Shown here piece by piece: positions 26,710 to 39,400 of a stretch of 64,000 nt of DNA; the first letter of the stretch is position 1, and every line of letters starts with the position of its first letter. The notes under the pieces are model-generated. The model was not told the origin of the DNA and did no database searches. It saw only the letters and a program-made list of their open reading frames with translations. A program made the translations under genes and the position numbers. This DNA is from Syngnathus acus (Eukaryota > Chordata > Actinopteri > Syngnathiformes > Syngnathidae), in the NCBI RefSeq assembly GCF_901709675.1, contig NC_051098.1, positions 10,355,000 through 10,418,999 of the forward strand, in the 5' to 3' direction.

Positions 26710-27127
26710 GAAATGTGCCACACCCGCCCTCACCCCCACTTTCTGATTGGCTGTTTGATCTGTGACGTCACTTGGGCACTCCATTAGGTACACCGCCATT
26801 TTCAAGTGTACCTAATAACAGGCCAGTACATTAGGGAAAAATCATGGCCAAAGCTTAATTGAAAGTGAAAAGTGCCACACCCGCCCTCACCCCCACTTTC
26901 TGATTGGCTGTTTGATCTGTGACGTCACACAGACACTCCTTTAGGTACGCCGCCATTTTCAGGTGTACCTAATAACAGGCCACTTCATTAGGGAAAAATC
27001 ATGGCCAAAGCTGAACTGAAAGTGCCACACCCGCCCTCACCCCCACCTCCTGATTGGCTGGTTGATCTGTGACGTCACACGGACACTCCATTAGGTACAC
27101 CACCATTTTCAGGTGTACCCAATAACT
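26710..27127. repeat. Second tandem array: three units of about 150 bp, partly inverted copy of the first
   Basis: GCCACACCCGCCCTCACCC recurs from 26717, 26874 and 27024. Each unit continues with CTGATTGGCTG, GATCTGTGACGTCAC, CACTCC(A/T)TTAGGTAC and GTGTACC(T/C)AATAAC. The last part is the reverse complement of the palindromic module in the 235-bp units, including the adjoining GGCC...TTAGGGAAA. The two arrays therefore share one module in opposite orientation. Each unit has an inverted CCAAT box (ATTGG) 12 nt before a perfect CRE. Confidence 0.9.
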
Positions 27128-27329
27128 TTATGCATTTTTTGTACGCGTCAAGAATGTGTATTTGAATACTTGCTCTTTATTTCGGGGGACACCAACACAA
27201 ATTACACAACGTAAAACACATACTTATTGTCATATAAAGCAGTTAACCAAATGTCAGATTTTTGTTTTCATGCCCAAAAAAATAAAAACAAGGAATAAAA
27301 CACCAGACAAGTTTTAACAGGTTTTAATG

Positions 27330-27335
27330 TTTATT
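27330..27335 (-). terminator. mmp28 polyadenylation signal
   Basis: TTTATT on the plus strand is AATAAA on the minus strand, about 160 nt beyond the mmp28 stop. This gives a short 3'UTR that ends about 200 bp before the satellite arrays. Confidence 0.6.
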
Positions 27336-27495
27336 AAAATAATATGAATAATAATAATAAGTAAATTTCGTTTGAACGAATCTTTTGAGTGAACTGATTA
27401 AAGAATCAGTTCACTTAAAAGAACTGGAATGCACATCACTACTTCAAATGTCCCAGAAAACAAGATAAAGCACTTAGTAACGCTCCCTCTACTGG

Positions 27496-30400
27496 TCAAA
27501 GAATTTCATTGCTCTGAGTAGCTTCACTACAACCAGTCCAACTCAGCTCTTTGGCCCACTGGCCCACTCTGGTGACTCGCACTTTTACTGGGTCAAACCT
27601 CCAGAAGTGTCGCTCCCTGAAAAGGTAGAGGCGCCCATCTGGACGGCTCAACGCCCCGTTGGTACCCTGCGGCACACCAGTCCAGTCTTTTAGCTTGCGA
27701 GGATAGTACAGCTCTGGGCTCAGGGTTTGCAGGTTAAGAACAAAATAGCGGGAGCCCTTAAGGAGTACCATATGACCCAGAGGGGCATAGAAAAAGGTGC
27801 AATCCAAGTGGCGAGGTAGGCCCAAATCAGTGCTTTGCCGGGGGAAGCCTGTGTCAAGTACTTGGCCCGTGTAGCGCCACACACGCCTCCCTGACAAAAA
27901 GACAACAATTACTGCTTTCAAGCAGACCTACACAACAATGCATCAACATTATTCCAAAAATGAAGCAAGTACCTTTAAAGAAGTACCACTTCGTGTCCAG
28001 AGGTGAGAAGGTGGCCGCTTCGATGGCCGATGGGAGTTCAGCCCAACGCTGACGGAGAGGCAGCGGGCCGCTCACGCGCCCCTCTGCTGACACGCTCCAG
28101 TACGCGCTGCCTCGGAACACCATCACTGTCCCGTTTGGGTCTGGTTTCAACACAATAACATTATTGAGGAAATTGACTGGGATAGACAGCAGCATTCGGT
28201 GACCCTACAAAATAAACTCATGCAAAATACTCATTTCAAAAACTGATTTTTAAAAAAAAATAAAAATTTAAGTGACCGTGAAAAATAAGGCTTTAATTTT
28301 AATAAGGACCATATATACTAAGAGCTTTTTTATTTGTAAAAAAACATTGATCATCTATGGTATGACTTGAAGAATGACCATAAGGCTTTTATTTTGTAAA
28401 AAAAAAAAAAAAAAAAGTGACAATGTAAGACTTTTGTTTTTAAATGACCACGTATAGCGCGTAGATATTCTCCAGATGATGTATAGCTTTTATTTTATTT
28501 TTTGGCTAATTCAATACTACAGTACGTATGATTCAAAATTGTCATTATATAGTTTTCCCAGCAGAGGGCGCAGTAGCACTACTACCAACCACCAACGTTA
28601 ATAAATACAGAAAGCAATGACTTGCCAATTCGTTTTAACCTACATTTAAATGCACTACAAGGACAAAATAGTTCATGTTCAAAAGGAGTGCTGTTTCTTT
28701 TTTTTTTATTCACTTTTTTTTTTTTTTAATGCATGCACAATGCTTAAAAGACAGCTGAGTCAGACAGGCCATGGGTGTTACATTACCTTTCCTTGGATAA
28801 GCATTTGGGACATTGTTGAAGGTGGAATTATTCCCTGTTCTTGCTAAATACCTTGTCTCTGTAGTGTATTCAATTGAATATAGATTGAAACAGATTCTCA
28901 TTTTTTTTAAACATCCCAACTGGGGTTGGTAGATACTGCTACACTGCTAAAAATTCAAACAGGACCATATAAGGCAATATACTTTGTGAGTGATGATAGT
29001 TCCATCTCATTCCTAGTCATAACTCACCCACAGTAATGGCATCAAACACACCAGACCGGCAGTAGTGAGGCGGACCGCTGCCCTCATCAGCCTTGTGGAC
29101 ATCCATGAACTCCCACTCCTGCAGGGCAGCGTGCAGAACCTCACCTGGGAGACGCACCAGCCGATCACCCGGCGGCTTACCTGAAACATGCATCAAAGAA
29201 TGCATCAAACTTTTGAAAATTGCCAAGGATCCTGAAAAGGGCTTAGAGTAGGGGTTGTAACTTTACTGTGATGTTGCCCAACAAAGCTGAAATAAAAAAG
29301 TGCAAACATAACATTGTCTTATAAGGACTGTACGCTTCCATTTTTTTTTTTTTTTTTTTTACTGTGTGCAATGTGGAGGTCAGCAACACCAGACACACAG
29401 GTGTATTGTCATCGCCTCACATCTTTGTTTAGTTACTATTCAAGCGCACATACACAGCTGGAAGCAGCTTTGACATGTCCACAGCTGTGTTTCTTGTCTT
29501 TGTCAGTTTACATTTGAAGTGGAAGCAGCTGCAATGTGCACACGTGACACTGCACAAAAAAGAGAACGAAAATCAACACGGTGGATTTCGTGAAGAAAAT
29601 AAAAGCCATCAGCTGGATTGCACCTGAACACAAACACTTGGAAGAACTGTTTAGCTACTTCAAGAAAAGAGGAGAGATGTCTTGGCTTGTTTTAAAACAT
29701 TGGGAAGAAAACAACAATTTCACCTCACCAGAAAGTTGTTTTGTGTGTCTGTCTGTGTTTCTGAATTAACAAACAAGAATGAACGCGTTTCAAACATCAT
29801 AATAGCTTCAGGGCAGTATGTCGTAAAATTACGATTTGAACTGTGCACTAAATGTCAGGTGGCGTGCTCACTAGCATTTTAGGAGGCAGACAACAGAATG
29901 TCCAATCGCCTATTGTTTTATATTGTAATTTGGAAATTAATAGTGCTTATTTATGACTATATTATACTATGGAGGACCAGAACTGCCAGAAGGAAAAATA
30001 AATAAAAAGGAAAGTAAAGACAAATTTTTTTTTTTTTTAAATATTGAAAAATAAATAAAATGGCGTATATGCCATTTACATTTTGTAATTTCATTTACAT
30101 TTTGTAATTCAATTTACGAGAGTACAAACAAATATATAAAATCTATACATTAAAAATTTTAAATAAAAAATAAAGTCCACCTTTTGCCAACTGTTACCTG
30201 AGCAAAATGGTCACAAACGGTATTCTGTATCATGGACTAATGATAATCTGGTCTCAAGTGTCAAATGTTTAGTTGAACATCTCACCGTACAGCTGCTGCA
30301 CAGCCAGGATGTCGTCCCAGCTCATGACCAGATTGCGACCCAGCTTCTTATAGTACGGCGACATAAGGGCGTGACGCACGGGCGAGTGCTCCAGACCCAG

Positions 30401-33400
30401 AGTGTGTCCGATCTCGTGGGCCATCACCATGAACAGATTATGACCCTTGTGTCCATTTAGGGTCCACCTCTCGGCTTTGTCAAAGTGGGCCTCCCCTCGG
30501 CGGGGCAGGAAGGCGTGAGCCAGGGTTCCTCCTGAAAGGCAACGATGTCACACAAGGTCACATTTTCTCCCTCTCATTCCACTTCACTGGAACATATTGT
30601 TTCTAAGCCTACACTATATGTAAAGTACCTTGAGATAACATTTGTTGTGAACACAACTAAAACAAACGATACTGTACAAAATCAAAATGGAGAAGACTGT
30701 AAATTCCATCCATTGCGGAGGTTCTAATATCTACCCTTGGCAATTATGAGGAGGAAATTCACTTTGTCCCAGACCTGGCCCGTCAAAGGCATTGCCGGTC
30801 CCGTCGTTGTGCTCGCCCTCGTAAAAGGCCAACCGGATGTCTGCGGGCCCTTGGGGGGCCTCCTGGAACGCCAGGCCTGACACATTGCTCCACAGCTGGA
30901 AAGCGGCGTTCACTGCCAGTCGCACTGAGCCCAGAGACAGGTGCCTTGGCCAGTTTACAATCTGGTAGGTCAGGTGATGCTTGTACCACTTATCGGCTAC
31001 ACAATCGAAAACAAATGAGACATGCAAGTTCAATATGAAATATTATCTGTAAAAGCAGACTAAATGTCTTAATCACAGCTCACACATCCTCTAAGTGCAT
31101 GCGGTCATAAACATACGAAATAGAGGTGGCGGAAACGTGGGACATTCAGATGCTCTTTCATTTACACAAGCAATCCTGCAGTGTACACAACACGGCAATC
31201 TGCAACCGGAGCAAACATACAAATGCAGCCAGGCATGTCGTACACATCCCGCAGTACGCAGACAAAGCGGCTACATGACAGGAAACAATCTTTAGATTTA
31301 CATGTTGCTAGCGGTGGGCAAGGAATTGTTTAAGAAAGTATGACTTCAAGATTTGAGTATCTCAACTCAAGGTTGATTTGTCCACTGTACATTATGTGGC
31401 TCTGCACCAGAGCAGGTTCTGGCAGTTGTCAAGTTGCATGACGTAACAGTCCTCCTTCATGGAAGTAGAGGCTAATACATTATTATGATGACCTCTTACT
31501 GAAAAGCTTCAAGTACATGATCAAAATGTGCAACTTTATCTCCATTATAACTCCGCATTGTTTTAAATTGTCATTGATTTTCAATGAAGGTTTACGCTTT
31601 TAAGTGAGATTTATGTATCTGGTGTTGGGCCACTAGACAAACACATTTGTTTGTAATTTAAAAAAAAAAATCACATTAGGGTCGCAACCAATTGCTGAAT
31701 GACATAAAAAAAAAGTGACATTACACAGTTGCCTAAAGAACACAGAACAAAAAAAAAAACAAGCTGCCAAAAGGCGAGGGTGGGGGGTGATAAGTAGATG
31801 TATGATTTGAGTCCAGGCGCCTTCTCTCTCGCCCACCGCGAGGTCCCCGTGGACAGCTGTGAAGCCAGGAAGTCGGATACACACGACATTCCTCCACTTC
31901 CCTTATGGAAGCAATTGCAATGAATCGCTGACATTAAGAAGTGACCCCGATGATCAGATAACAGGAGTTATTGTTTGGGTACGATCTGACGGCTGACGTG
32001 TGAACTTAACTGACTTAACTTTGTGGAAAGTGGAGGAGAAAGAGGACTGAGAAAATTTTAAATTAAATTAAACTTACTAAATATTGGTATGTTTAATTCC
32101 CTAATTTCCTCATGTGTGTTCAATCGCTTTTATGTATTTTGATTTGTTTGTAAAGCACTTTGTACTGGACTACTTGAAAGGTGCTATATAAATATATTCT
32201 CATTATTAGGGCCCAAGCAGCGATCGCTTCAAGGTTCCCATATACACTTATCACTTTCGTAGCACTTATCTAAGACGTGGGTGGGTGGAATGTTAGCTCT
32301 GTAAATATTAGTGGGAATCCAAATCCAAATCCAGCGCAGCACACAAGTCAAGGTTTGTTTTGCTACTTGCTCAGAGGCGGTGGCAGCATTCACACAGAGA
32401 GAAATCAGTGCAAGTGAAAGCATGTTGTGTTCCTGAGGAGCGCTAGTTTTAGTATACTACACTAATTAATACTAGTTATGCACTATTATGTGCATTCCGG
32501 GAAATGTTTTAAATCAATTTCAATCAATCTTTTAATCAATTTAAATTTAATTTTGATTCTATGTAATCCACACAACTGATTTTTATGGCTACAGGTCAAC
32601 ATAATTGGACTTATAATTACAGCTTTGTAATATTAGTCATACCATTTCAGCTCTGTAGTGGACTACTTGAAATTATTTAAATTAAGTTTTGAGACTTAAA
32701 TGGAGTCCCCCTTGGTTATACTAGCGACTGCTCACTTGAAACAAAATACATCCACATCCAGCATTGTATAAAAGACTCAAAGAACCGATTGCTTGCATAC
32801 ATGGAGGCTGTGATGCAACCACGGCCACGGAGACAGTTGAGCAAAACATTGTTGAATGTGTTTGCCAGATGGAACATGTCAGGTACCAACATGAAGAGGC
32901 AACGAGCTGCACATCAGCCATCAATGCATTCCCCAAACATTAGCCAACTCTTTATGTGCCACTGGGGAATGTGACGACTTCACACATCACAAGGCTGCAG
33001 CAACAAACCGCTGGTTTCCAAGGCAACCATACTCAAGGGCACTCCCAGAGGAGATGTGAGGAAAGGCAAGAGGGGCATAAACACTCCAACCCATTCTCAG
33101 GAGATATTATTAGGATGATGTCCAAAAAAGTGTATTAATTAATTTTTTTAATACCATGAAAAACCTTTTGACCAAAATTTTATAGCAATTTTCACCTTGC
33201 TAAAATAATAGCCTGAATCTTTTTTTTGGTTTGTTTGTTTTTGTTTGTTTTTTTAGAAAACACGAAAAATTAACCAAATACTGATAACACTATATTTGAT
33301 ATATTTAATTTAATTGCAGGTGTAGAATTAATTTTTTTCTTTAGGGCGGGTCCAAATATGACTTCTATCATTTTTAATAAAGAGGGTGGCGATATATCTG

Positions 33401-35706
33401 AATTAATCAATTTAAAAGTCAAACTTCACAGAGTATTATTTGAAATGACCATTTCTGTCCATGTGAATGGCTGTTTGTCTTGATGTTCTAATTTTTGGGC
33501 AGGAAATGTGCATGTGCAAACTTTTAGGAGAGCAGGCAAGTGCAACCATCACTAATGTTATTTAAAGTACACTAAGCAAGCAGCAGAGGACATTATTTAA
33601 AAACATCTGCAAGAAATTTCCCGTTTCAGGGTCGTTACAAACTGCCATTAAACACGCGGCAGTGTTTAGTCATGTTGAATTGCACTGACCTTCCCGGCCG
33701 TAAATTCTTTTTACATGCTGGACACTCAAAGCAGAACATTAGGATATTTCCCTGAAGGCCCAGCACACAAGCGTACAACATGCACACACACATGACCAGG
33801 ACAAAACCGCCCCCATCTTTGACAATAAACACACAACCTTTTAGTGCGAAGCGCTTCCTACGGCGCCACGGTGGTCCTGCTGCAGAACTCCTTGCAGTGA
33901 AGATGACGTTTACCCTCTGGGCCCACACCTGTTGGCTGCCCTTATCCGACACGCCGCAGCGAGGCTCGGCCATCTGCCTGAGGGTGGCGCTGTCTAATTC
34001 ACCTGTCACGGGTAGGCGAGACAACCGCTGGAACTCCCTGAGAAGAGAGCACATGTTTGCATAATGCAGAATTAGTTACACGTTGAACTTTCTTCAAAAA
34101 ATATTTTAATAACAAGAATTGCCCTGCAGCCAAACAACTGCATAGTTTTATTTAACCGAGGCCAAGTCTAAGCCTACCTGTGAGCATGTTCAATCTTTTT
34201 CCATTACTGTGTAATGACAAGCAAGCGAGCAGCCCAGAAGGCGAGGTTCCTGAAATTCTTGGATGGTTCAAGAAGGGTTCAGGAGAGGTTTGTAGTTTGG
34301 ATATGAGTGAGCGGAGGGTTTTACAGAGCTTGGGGGCCTTTTACCATGTCGAGCCTCCACCCACTGATTAGCACAGGGTACAATTTGGCTCTCATCGCCA
34401 CAAATAAATCTGTCACATTACATCATGATTGTGTGGCTATGAGGGAAGGAACTTACCGGATCGCTGCCTGCATCTCAACAGCATTGTGAATGAAGTTGTC
34501 ATCATGAAGGTAGCCATATTTTTCTAGAAATACCTGCAATTGATATCACAAAACAAAAAGTCATTATATTGTTTATTTCGAAACCTTTAGTTTTAAATTA
34601 CACCATTTCCCCCCAAATGATCCCACGAGTAAATAAAGTAAGAATTGCATTCCCCAATGAAGATGGAATCTGTTTTATGGTGTGTAACCAGACCACCCAT
34701 CAGAATTGTATTGAATGAATCACATATGAAAGCACGCAAACACAATATAAGGTGGAACTTGGTACATGGTAAGAGACAGTGATGCATTGGGTTTGTTAAT
34801 CACGGTGCTTGCTCAGACACTAACACAGGCTTGATGATTACAGATGTGGTTGAAAGAATGTGTGCAATATAAGTGTCCCTTTGTCTGTCTACACGCAAAG
34901 AATGATGCCAGAGGGTATTGTTTAATGGCGGGGAGAAGTAAGCATGCAGGAGCAGTGGTAAAACCAAAACACAGAGATGAGGCTCGAAAAGCAAAACAGA
35001 GTCAAAGTCTCCACACCCTCATTCAAAAGTTATTGTGAGACCATAATAAATAATTTCACAACTTTGGCCATGAATGTGACCAATAAAATACATTAATTTA
35101 TTTTGGAGGCCTTCACCATTTTATTTGCTTTCTACCAGGGGTCTTGAATGTTTTGTGCAAAAACCGTCTGCTATTTAAAACTGCAGATTAACAAACACAA
35201 TACTTTACTATCTTGTGATGTGTTTTGTGTTTGCATTATTGAGCATACTTTTGGGTATTATTGTGTTATACTGGAAGATTTGGAAAAAGTTAACTACAGC
35301 CACAATCAAGGCAACAGCAAGTGCATTTCCTGTGTTGGCGTGACGGTTAGGGGTAATGAAGACCCAGGAGAGCTCCGAAATTGTAACGGGGTGGGTCACA
35401 AATACAAAATAACGTCATACTAATGTCGGCCATTCAGAAACGATGAAGGTATGCTTGACGTTAATTTCTTTACAAACTTTGTATCAATAAAATTAAGTGC
35501 TCGCTTATAAAATAAACGTGACACATTTGGTTAACAAGTTCGGAGCTAAAAAAATAAAACCAACAAGGCGTTATGAGGTAAAAACAGTGAGCGAGTACCT
35601 CCGGGTCAAGCAGCGGAGAGCCGCAGGCAGTGCGCACGCTGATCAAACAAGTCACAGCCAGGAACCAGGCGGGCTTCGCGTTGCTTCCAGCCCGGTACCG
35701 GTTCAT
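27496..35706 (-). CDS. mmp28: Matrix metalloproteinase-28 (epilysin), 8 exons, 522 aa
   Basis: This is a secreted zinc endopeptidase. Exons in transcript order: 35706-35599, 34533-34457, 34037-33838, 30996-30775, 30531-30286, 29180-29028, 28140-27973, 27890-27496 (1569 nt; human MMP28 is 520 aa). A signal peptide lies in about residues 1-33 (hydrophobic [13 protein letters not shown]). The propeptide carries the cysteine switch PRCGVSD (C89), followed by a furin site RRRKR (120-124). The catalytic domain has the zinc site [11 protein letters not shown] (241-251) and the Met-turn region ALMSPYY. A hemopexin-like domain (about 320-522) begins after the hinge and ends at WTGCSEA, whose cysteine would close the propeller. 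[15 protein letters not shown] and [17 protein letters not shown] match MMP28 rather than other MMPs. taf15 lies just upstream, as in human. An earlier in-frame ATG (MCRHGGRST) exists; the later start gives the better signal peptide. Confidence 0.96.
32149..32210 (+). repeat. LINE/SINE 3' tail fragment in mmp28 intron 3
   Basis: GTAAAGCACTTTGTACTGGA followed by GAAAGGTGCTATATAAATAT resembles the common fish retroposon tail 'ggtgctatataaataaa'. The family is not certain. Confidence 0.5.
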
Positions 35707-35992
35707 CGTGGAGCGACCACCGTGTCGGCACACGGCGCATTACTGGAAAAGAGACGGACCCCTCATGACAGCAGCGGTTGTTAAGTTTGAACAAGCTGGA
35801 CGACTGTGTTGCCCATCTACAGACTCCATCCCCGTGATAAGTGACTTGAGTAGGCGTCGAGGGGGGCGGGAGGCGGCCCCGCCCCTCTCGTTACTCGATC
35901 AGCTGAGCTTCTTTTGACTTTTATTCTAAACCTCGCCACATATTTGTGCTTTGTTGATCCAAAATTATCTTTATATTTTTGTGATTAAACAG
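35707..35992 (-). promoter_or_regulatory. mmp28 promoter with overlapping GC boxes
   Basis: GGGGGGCGGGAGGCGGCCCC followed by GCCCC (35861-35885) gives GC boxes on both strands about 155-180 bp upstream of the mmp28 ATG. The taf15 polyadenylation signal lies only about 110 bp further upstream. Sp1/KLF-type binding is inferred from the motif. Confidence 0.55.
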
Positions 35993-35998
35993 TTTATT
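35993..35998 (-). terminator. taf15 polyadenylation signal
   Basis: This is AATAAA on the minus strand, about 405 nt past the taf15 stop codon. It places the taf15 mRNA end immediately upstream of the mmp28 promoter. Confidence 0.55.
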
Positions 35999-36400
35999 TT
36001 TGTGTATGGACACGTTAACTTCCAGATTCAAAATTAAATTATCCAAATTTTAATTTTTTCCCCCAGTGAATGAAGCAATGGAAGTACAGAACACAAAAGG
36101 AAAGATCACAGTTTAATATTTGTTGGGAGAAGAGAAACAAAGTAAAACATTTTGCTCCGTTCATACAAAACAAAAGGTACGAAGTCTACCACACGTACAA
36201 AGAAAATAAAACATTTTTTGAGCACATGCCACAGCCAGTGAGTCTTTGTCATAGTACAAATTGCCGCACATATAGATGGAACAATATTCATGACTTGCTG
36301 CAGTCTATGAAAAATGGGCCCAAGTCAAAATGTCTATTTTATCCCACACTTTGACTATGGTGGACTCTGTGGCTGGAGCCATGTTCATCTGCTCAACATT

Positions 36401-39400
36401 TTAATATGGCCGCTCTCTTCTGTCATCCCTCCGGTCACCTCTGAAAGACAGATTACAGATTCATATTTAGATAGACTAAGGATTTATATTTAAATTGACA
36501 AAAAAAAACGTGAAACATCATAAATCCAGCATTTGTCTGAACAGGTAACAAATGAAATGCCATGAAGCTATGTTAAGTTTCACATTCCCCTCAACAGCAG
36601 ACCATACAGTAAAAAACTGCTGCCTTTCATATAAAACACCAACTTGGTCTTTCACTGATTTTAAGGAGCCTATCAATCAAGTGGATGCTGCCCTCTGCTG
36701 GCACATGAAGCTGAACCTACATACAGCTGTTATGACTCTTCACTTTGATATTGTTAAATAAGAGCTCTAAAAACATTTTTTATCAGCAGAAATGAATTTC
36801 AGTCAAAAGGAAAAAATAAAAACACCAACCTTCCTCCCATTTTGTATCCCCCTCCATATCCACCACCACCACCACCACGGTCACCACCATAGCCACCCCG
36901 GTCTCCACCACGGAATCCTCCACGTCCGCGGAATCCACCCCCTCTATCGCCACCATAACCACCTCTGCCTCCACGATCTGGAACACAAATGATTTGTCTT
37001 AACTTTCCACATATGAACGCAGGTACACAGAAGCAGCTGACGATTGCAAAAGAGAATCTGGTACCTCCAAATCCTCCTCCAGCATCTCCAGGTTTGGGAG
37101 CACCACACTTGTTGCACTCTTGCCGCCGTGCAAAATTCATGTTGCCGCACGAGCTGAGCTCAACACAAAAAAACAGGAAGAACTGAGTAAATCAGAGACA
37201 AGCATCGTGTACATAGATGTTGTCCATTGCACACAAACCTGTTGGGACAAGGCCAGTCTCCTCCCTTCATGTCAAAGCTGGGACCTCCACCACCGCGACC
37301 TCTGAATCCTGAGACAATAAGGGGAAAATATTAATAACGAGGGTGGATGTGTGAAAGGTTTCCTACGACCTCTACCGACCTCCTCCTCCTCCTCCTCCTC
37401 CTCCTCCTCTTCCACCCCCTCGTCCTCCGCCCCGCTGCGTGAACTCAGCTCTGCGGGTGGCAAATGATACTTTGATGGGTTTACCGTGGAATTCTTTGCC
37501 TGCCAAGACAAACGGGAGTTTGAGGATGCCGAACAATGGAATGGAAATTTGCCCGTGTGCGGATGCCATTACCATCGAACCAGTCAATGGCAGCTTTGGC
37601 AGAAGGCGGGTCATCAAAGGACACTGTAGCTTCACCCTTTGGTCGGCCAGTGGCCTTGTCAGAGTAGAGGTTGATCATTGGCTGACCAGTCTTCTTGTTG
37701 ACCTGGAAGTACCAAAATGGACAATTTCAACTTCCGTTTAGTTTTCCCACTTCTTGATCTGAGGTGGGACTTTTTTGTCATTAAGAGATATTAAAAACAT
37801 TCGACTGTCAGTCCTTCAGGCATCAAGTTAGTTAATTGCTAACCACTCACACAACAGTCAAAACATTTGGGATGGCAAGATGAAGGTTAGCCAGTGTAAA
37901 CAACAAACTCAATACCTTAATAATGCCAATTTGCTTGAAGAAGTCGCCCACTTCCTGTACCGTGGCCTCTTCGCCCAGGCCTTGGACAAAAATGGTGTTG
38001 TTGTCAGAGTTGTCCTGATCCCCACCTGTGGAGAAAAGACCACATGAGCATCTTCAATTAACTAGGCTTATTTTGTTAAAAGCAAAACTCAATCTCTGGT
38101 TAATAGTGTGTAATCAACACAATCAAGCAGAGGTAATATTTACCCGATTCATCCCTTGAGCCGTAGTCTCGAGAGCCTGGAAAACAGGTAAGAGGACCAA
38201 GAGCACATGAGCAAGGGATCTCCAACATCTGGACTCTCATTATTCATCAATCACATCCTAGCAGAGTAATGCAATATGGAAATTTAAGAAAGTCCATGTT
38301 TACAGCTGTGTTTGGTGTTTTCATACCGTAGGCTCACAGTCACCTTTCAATGGGAAACAGACTCATTCCCTTTTTTTGATTTACCACCAACTTCTAGACA
38401 GTTTACCTCTTCGTCCCAGGAACGTCAGCCATGTTAATAATAAAGCGTTGTCTTCATGCAACCATTACCATTATTTTACATCTCAGGCCCCATGTCTGTT
38501 TACCGTATCTGTAGGCTAAAGAGAAATCCAAATAAGTATAAGTTGAAGCCCTTGCGATCTTGACATGAAATTGGTGGCATTCAGAGTTGTTTTAGCCCCA
38601 TGTTTCCTTTTGTGCTAACTCAAGTTCTTTCCTCCCCCACCGACACAGTTCTGATGCTCGTCACTTACCACCGAAATTTTTGAAGCCACCACGGTCACCA
38701 CCTCTGCAGAGGAAAAATTGGAGAATTGATGGCTTTTCCTTTGTCCCAACCAGGAGCTCAAAGCTCCCCTACATCCCACCAGTTTGCACTCCTGCCAGGG
38801 TGTGTGACTACGTGGAATGTCTCACATGAGGAGTGTTAGTTTTTGACAATTATCAGTGGACAAGATGACCAGGTAGTTCTGACACAGGCAGACGTGTGAA
38901 GGCAGTTATCACACGTCGCTTGGTCACAAGAGTTTAACCAATTTGATACGTGTTGCTGTTTTCCATCCAAAAAATAAAAAAAGAAATTAGATGGTGTCGA
39001 AATAGCAACGGCAGGCAAATTTGTGTTTTAACATAAGGGGCCAAATTGGTGAGAGGGGCTTGATACGCAATCTTCCACTGAGTGCGGTTTTGACATCCTT
39101 TAACTGAGGTCCTTGTTATAGTTCAACCACTGTCAACACCTGTAGTATAAAATGTAGATCCATGTTAACAGAGCACACATGTTGGCCATTGTCAAACATA
39201 CAATAGTTGAATGAAACCTGTTGAATGCGAAGCAGCTGACGACGTCGCTCCAGGTCTAACTGCAGTGTTTCAGCCAAGAGTTCCTTGTTCAAAAGCTACA
39301 TGATCCTCAGAACACGGACAGACCAAAGTATTTCTCTCACACTTCCTCTCTAGATTCGATGGAACCTTTGAAAGGCTGAGTTATTGGCATGTTAACGCTC

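Noticed and set aside
25330-26723. Repeated 68-72 codon ORFs on the minus strand (MVKGHRCQALVLWAAF...)
   Set aside because: They recur every 235 bp only because the DNA repeats. There is no protein-family similarity, and the frame is incidental to the hairpin satellite.
28140-28205. Longer version of mmp28 exon 7 starting at TAG|GGTCACCGAATG
   Set aside because: The phase does not fit the preceding exon. The acceptor GAAACCAG|ACCC gives ...[19 protein letters not shown], as expected for the hemopexin repeat.
36792-36992. Histidine-rich plus-strand ORF ([13 protein letters not shown])
   Set aside because: It is the antisense shadow of the taf15 C-terminal RGG exon.
38503-38520. Possible 5-nt micro-exon in a taf15 intron (CTACAG|ATACG|GTAAAC)
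   Set aside because: Inclusion would shift the reading frame, and direct joining of the flanking exons matches the family sequence.
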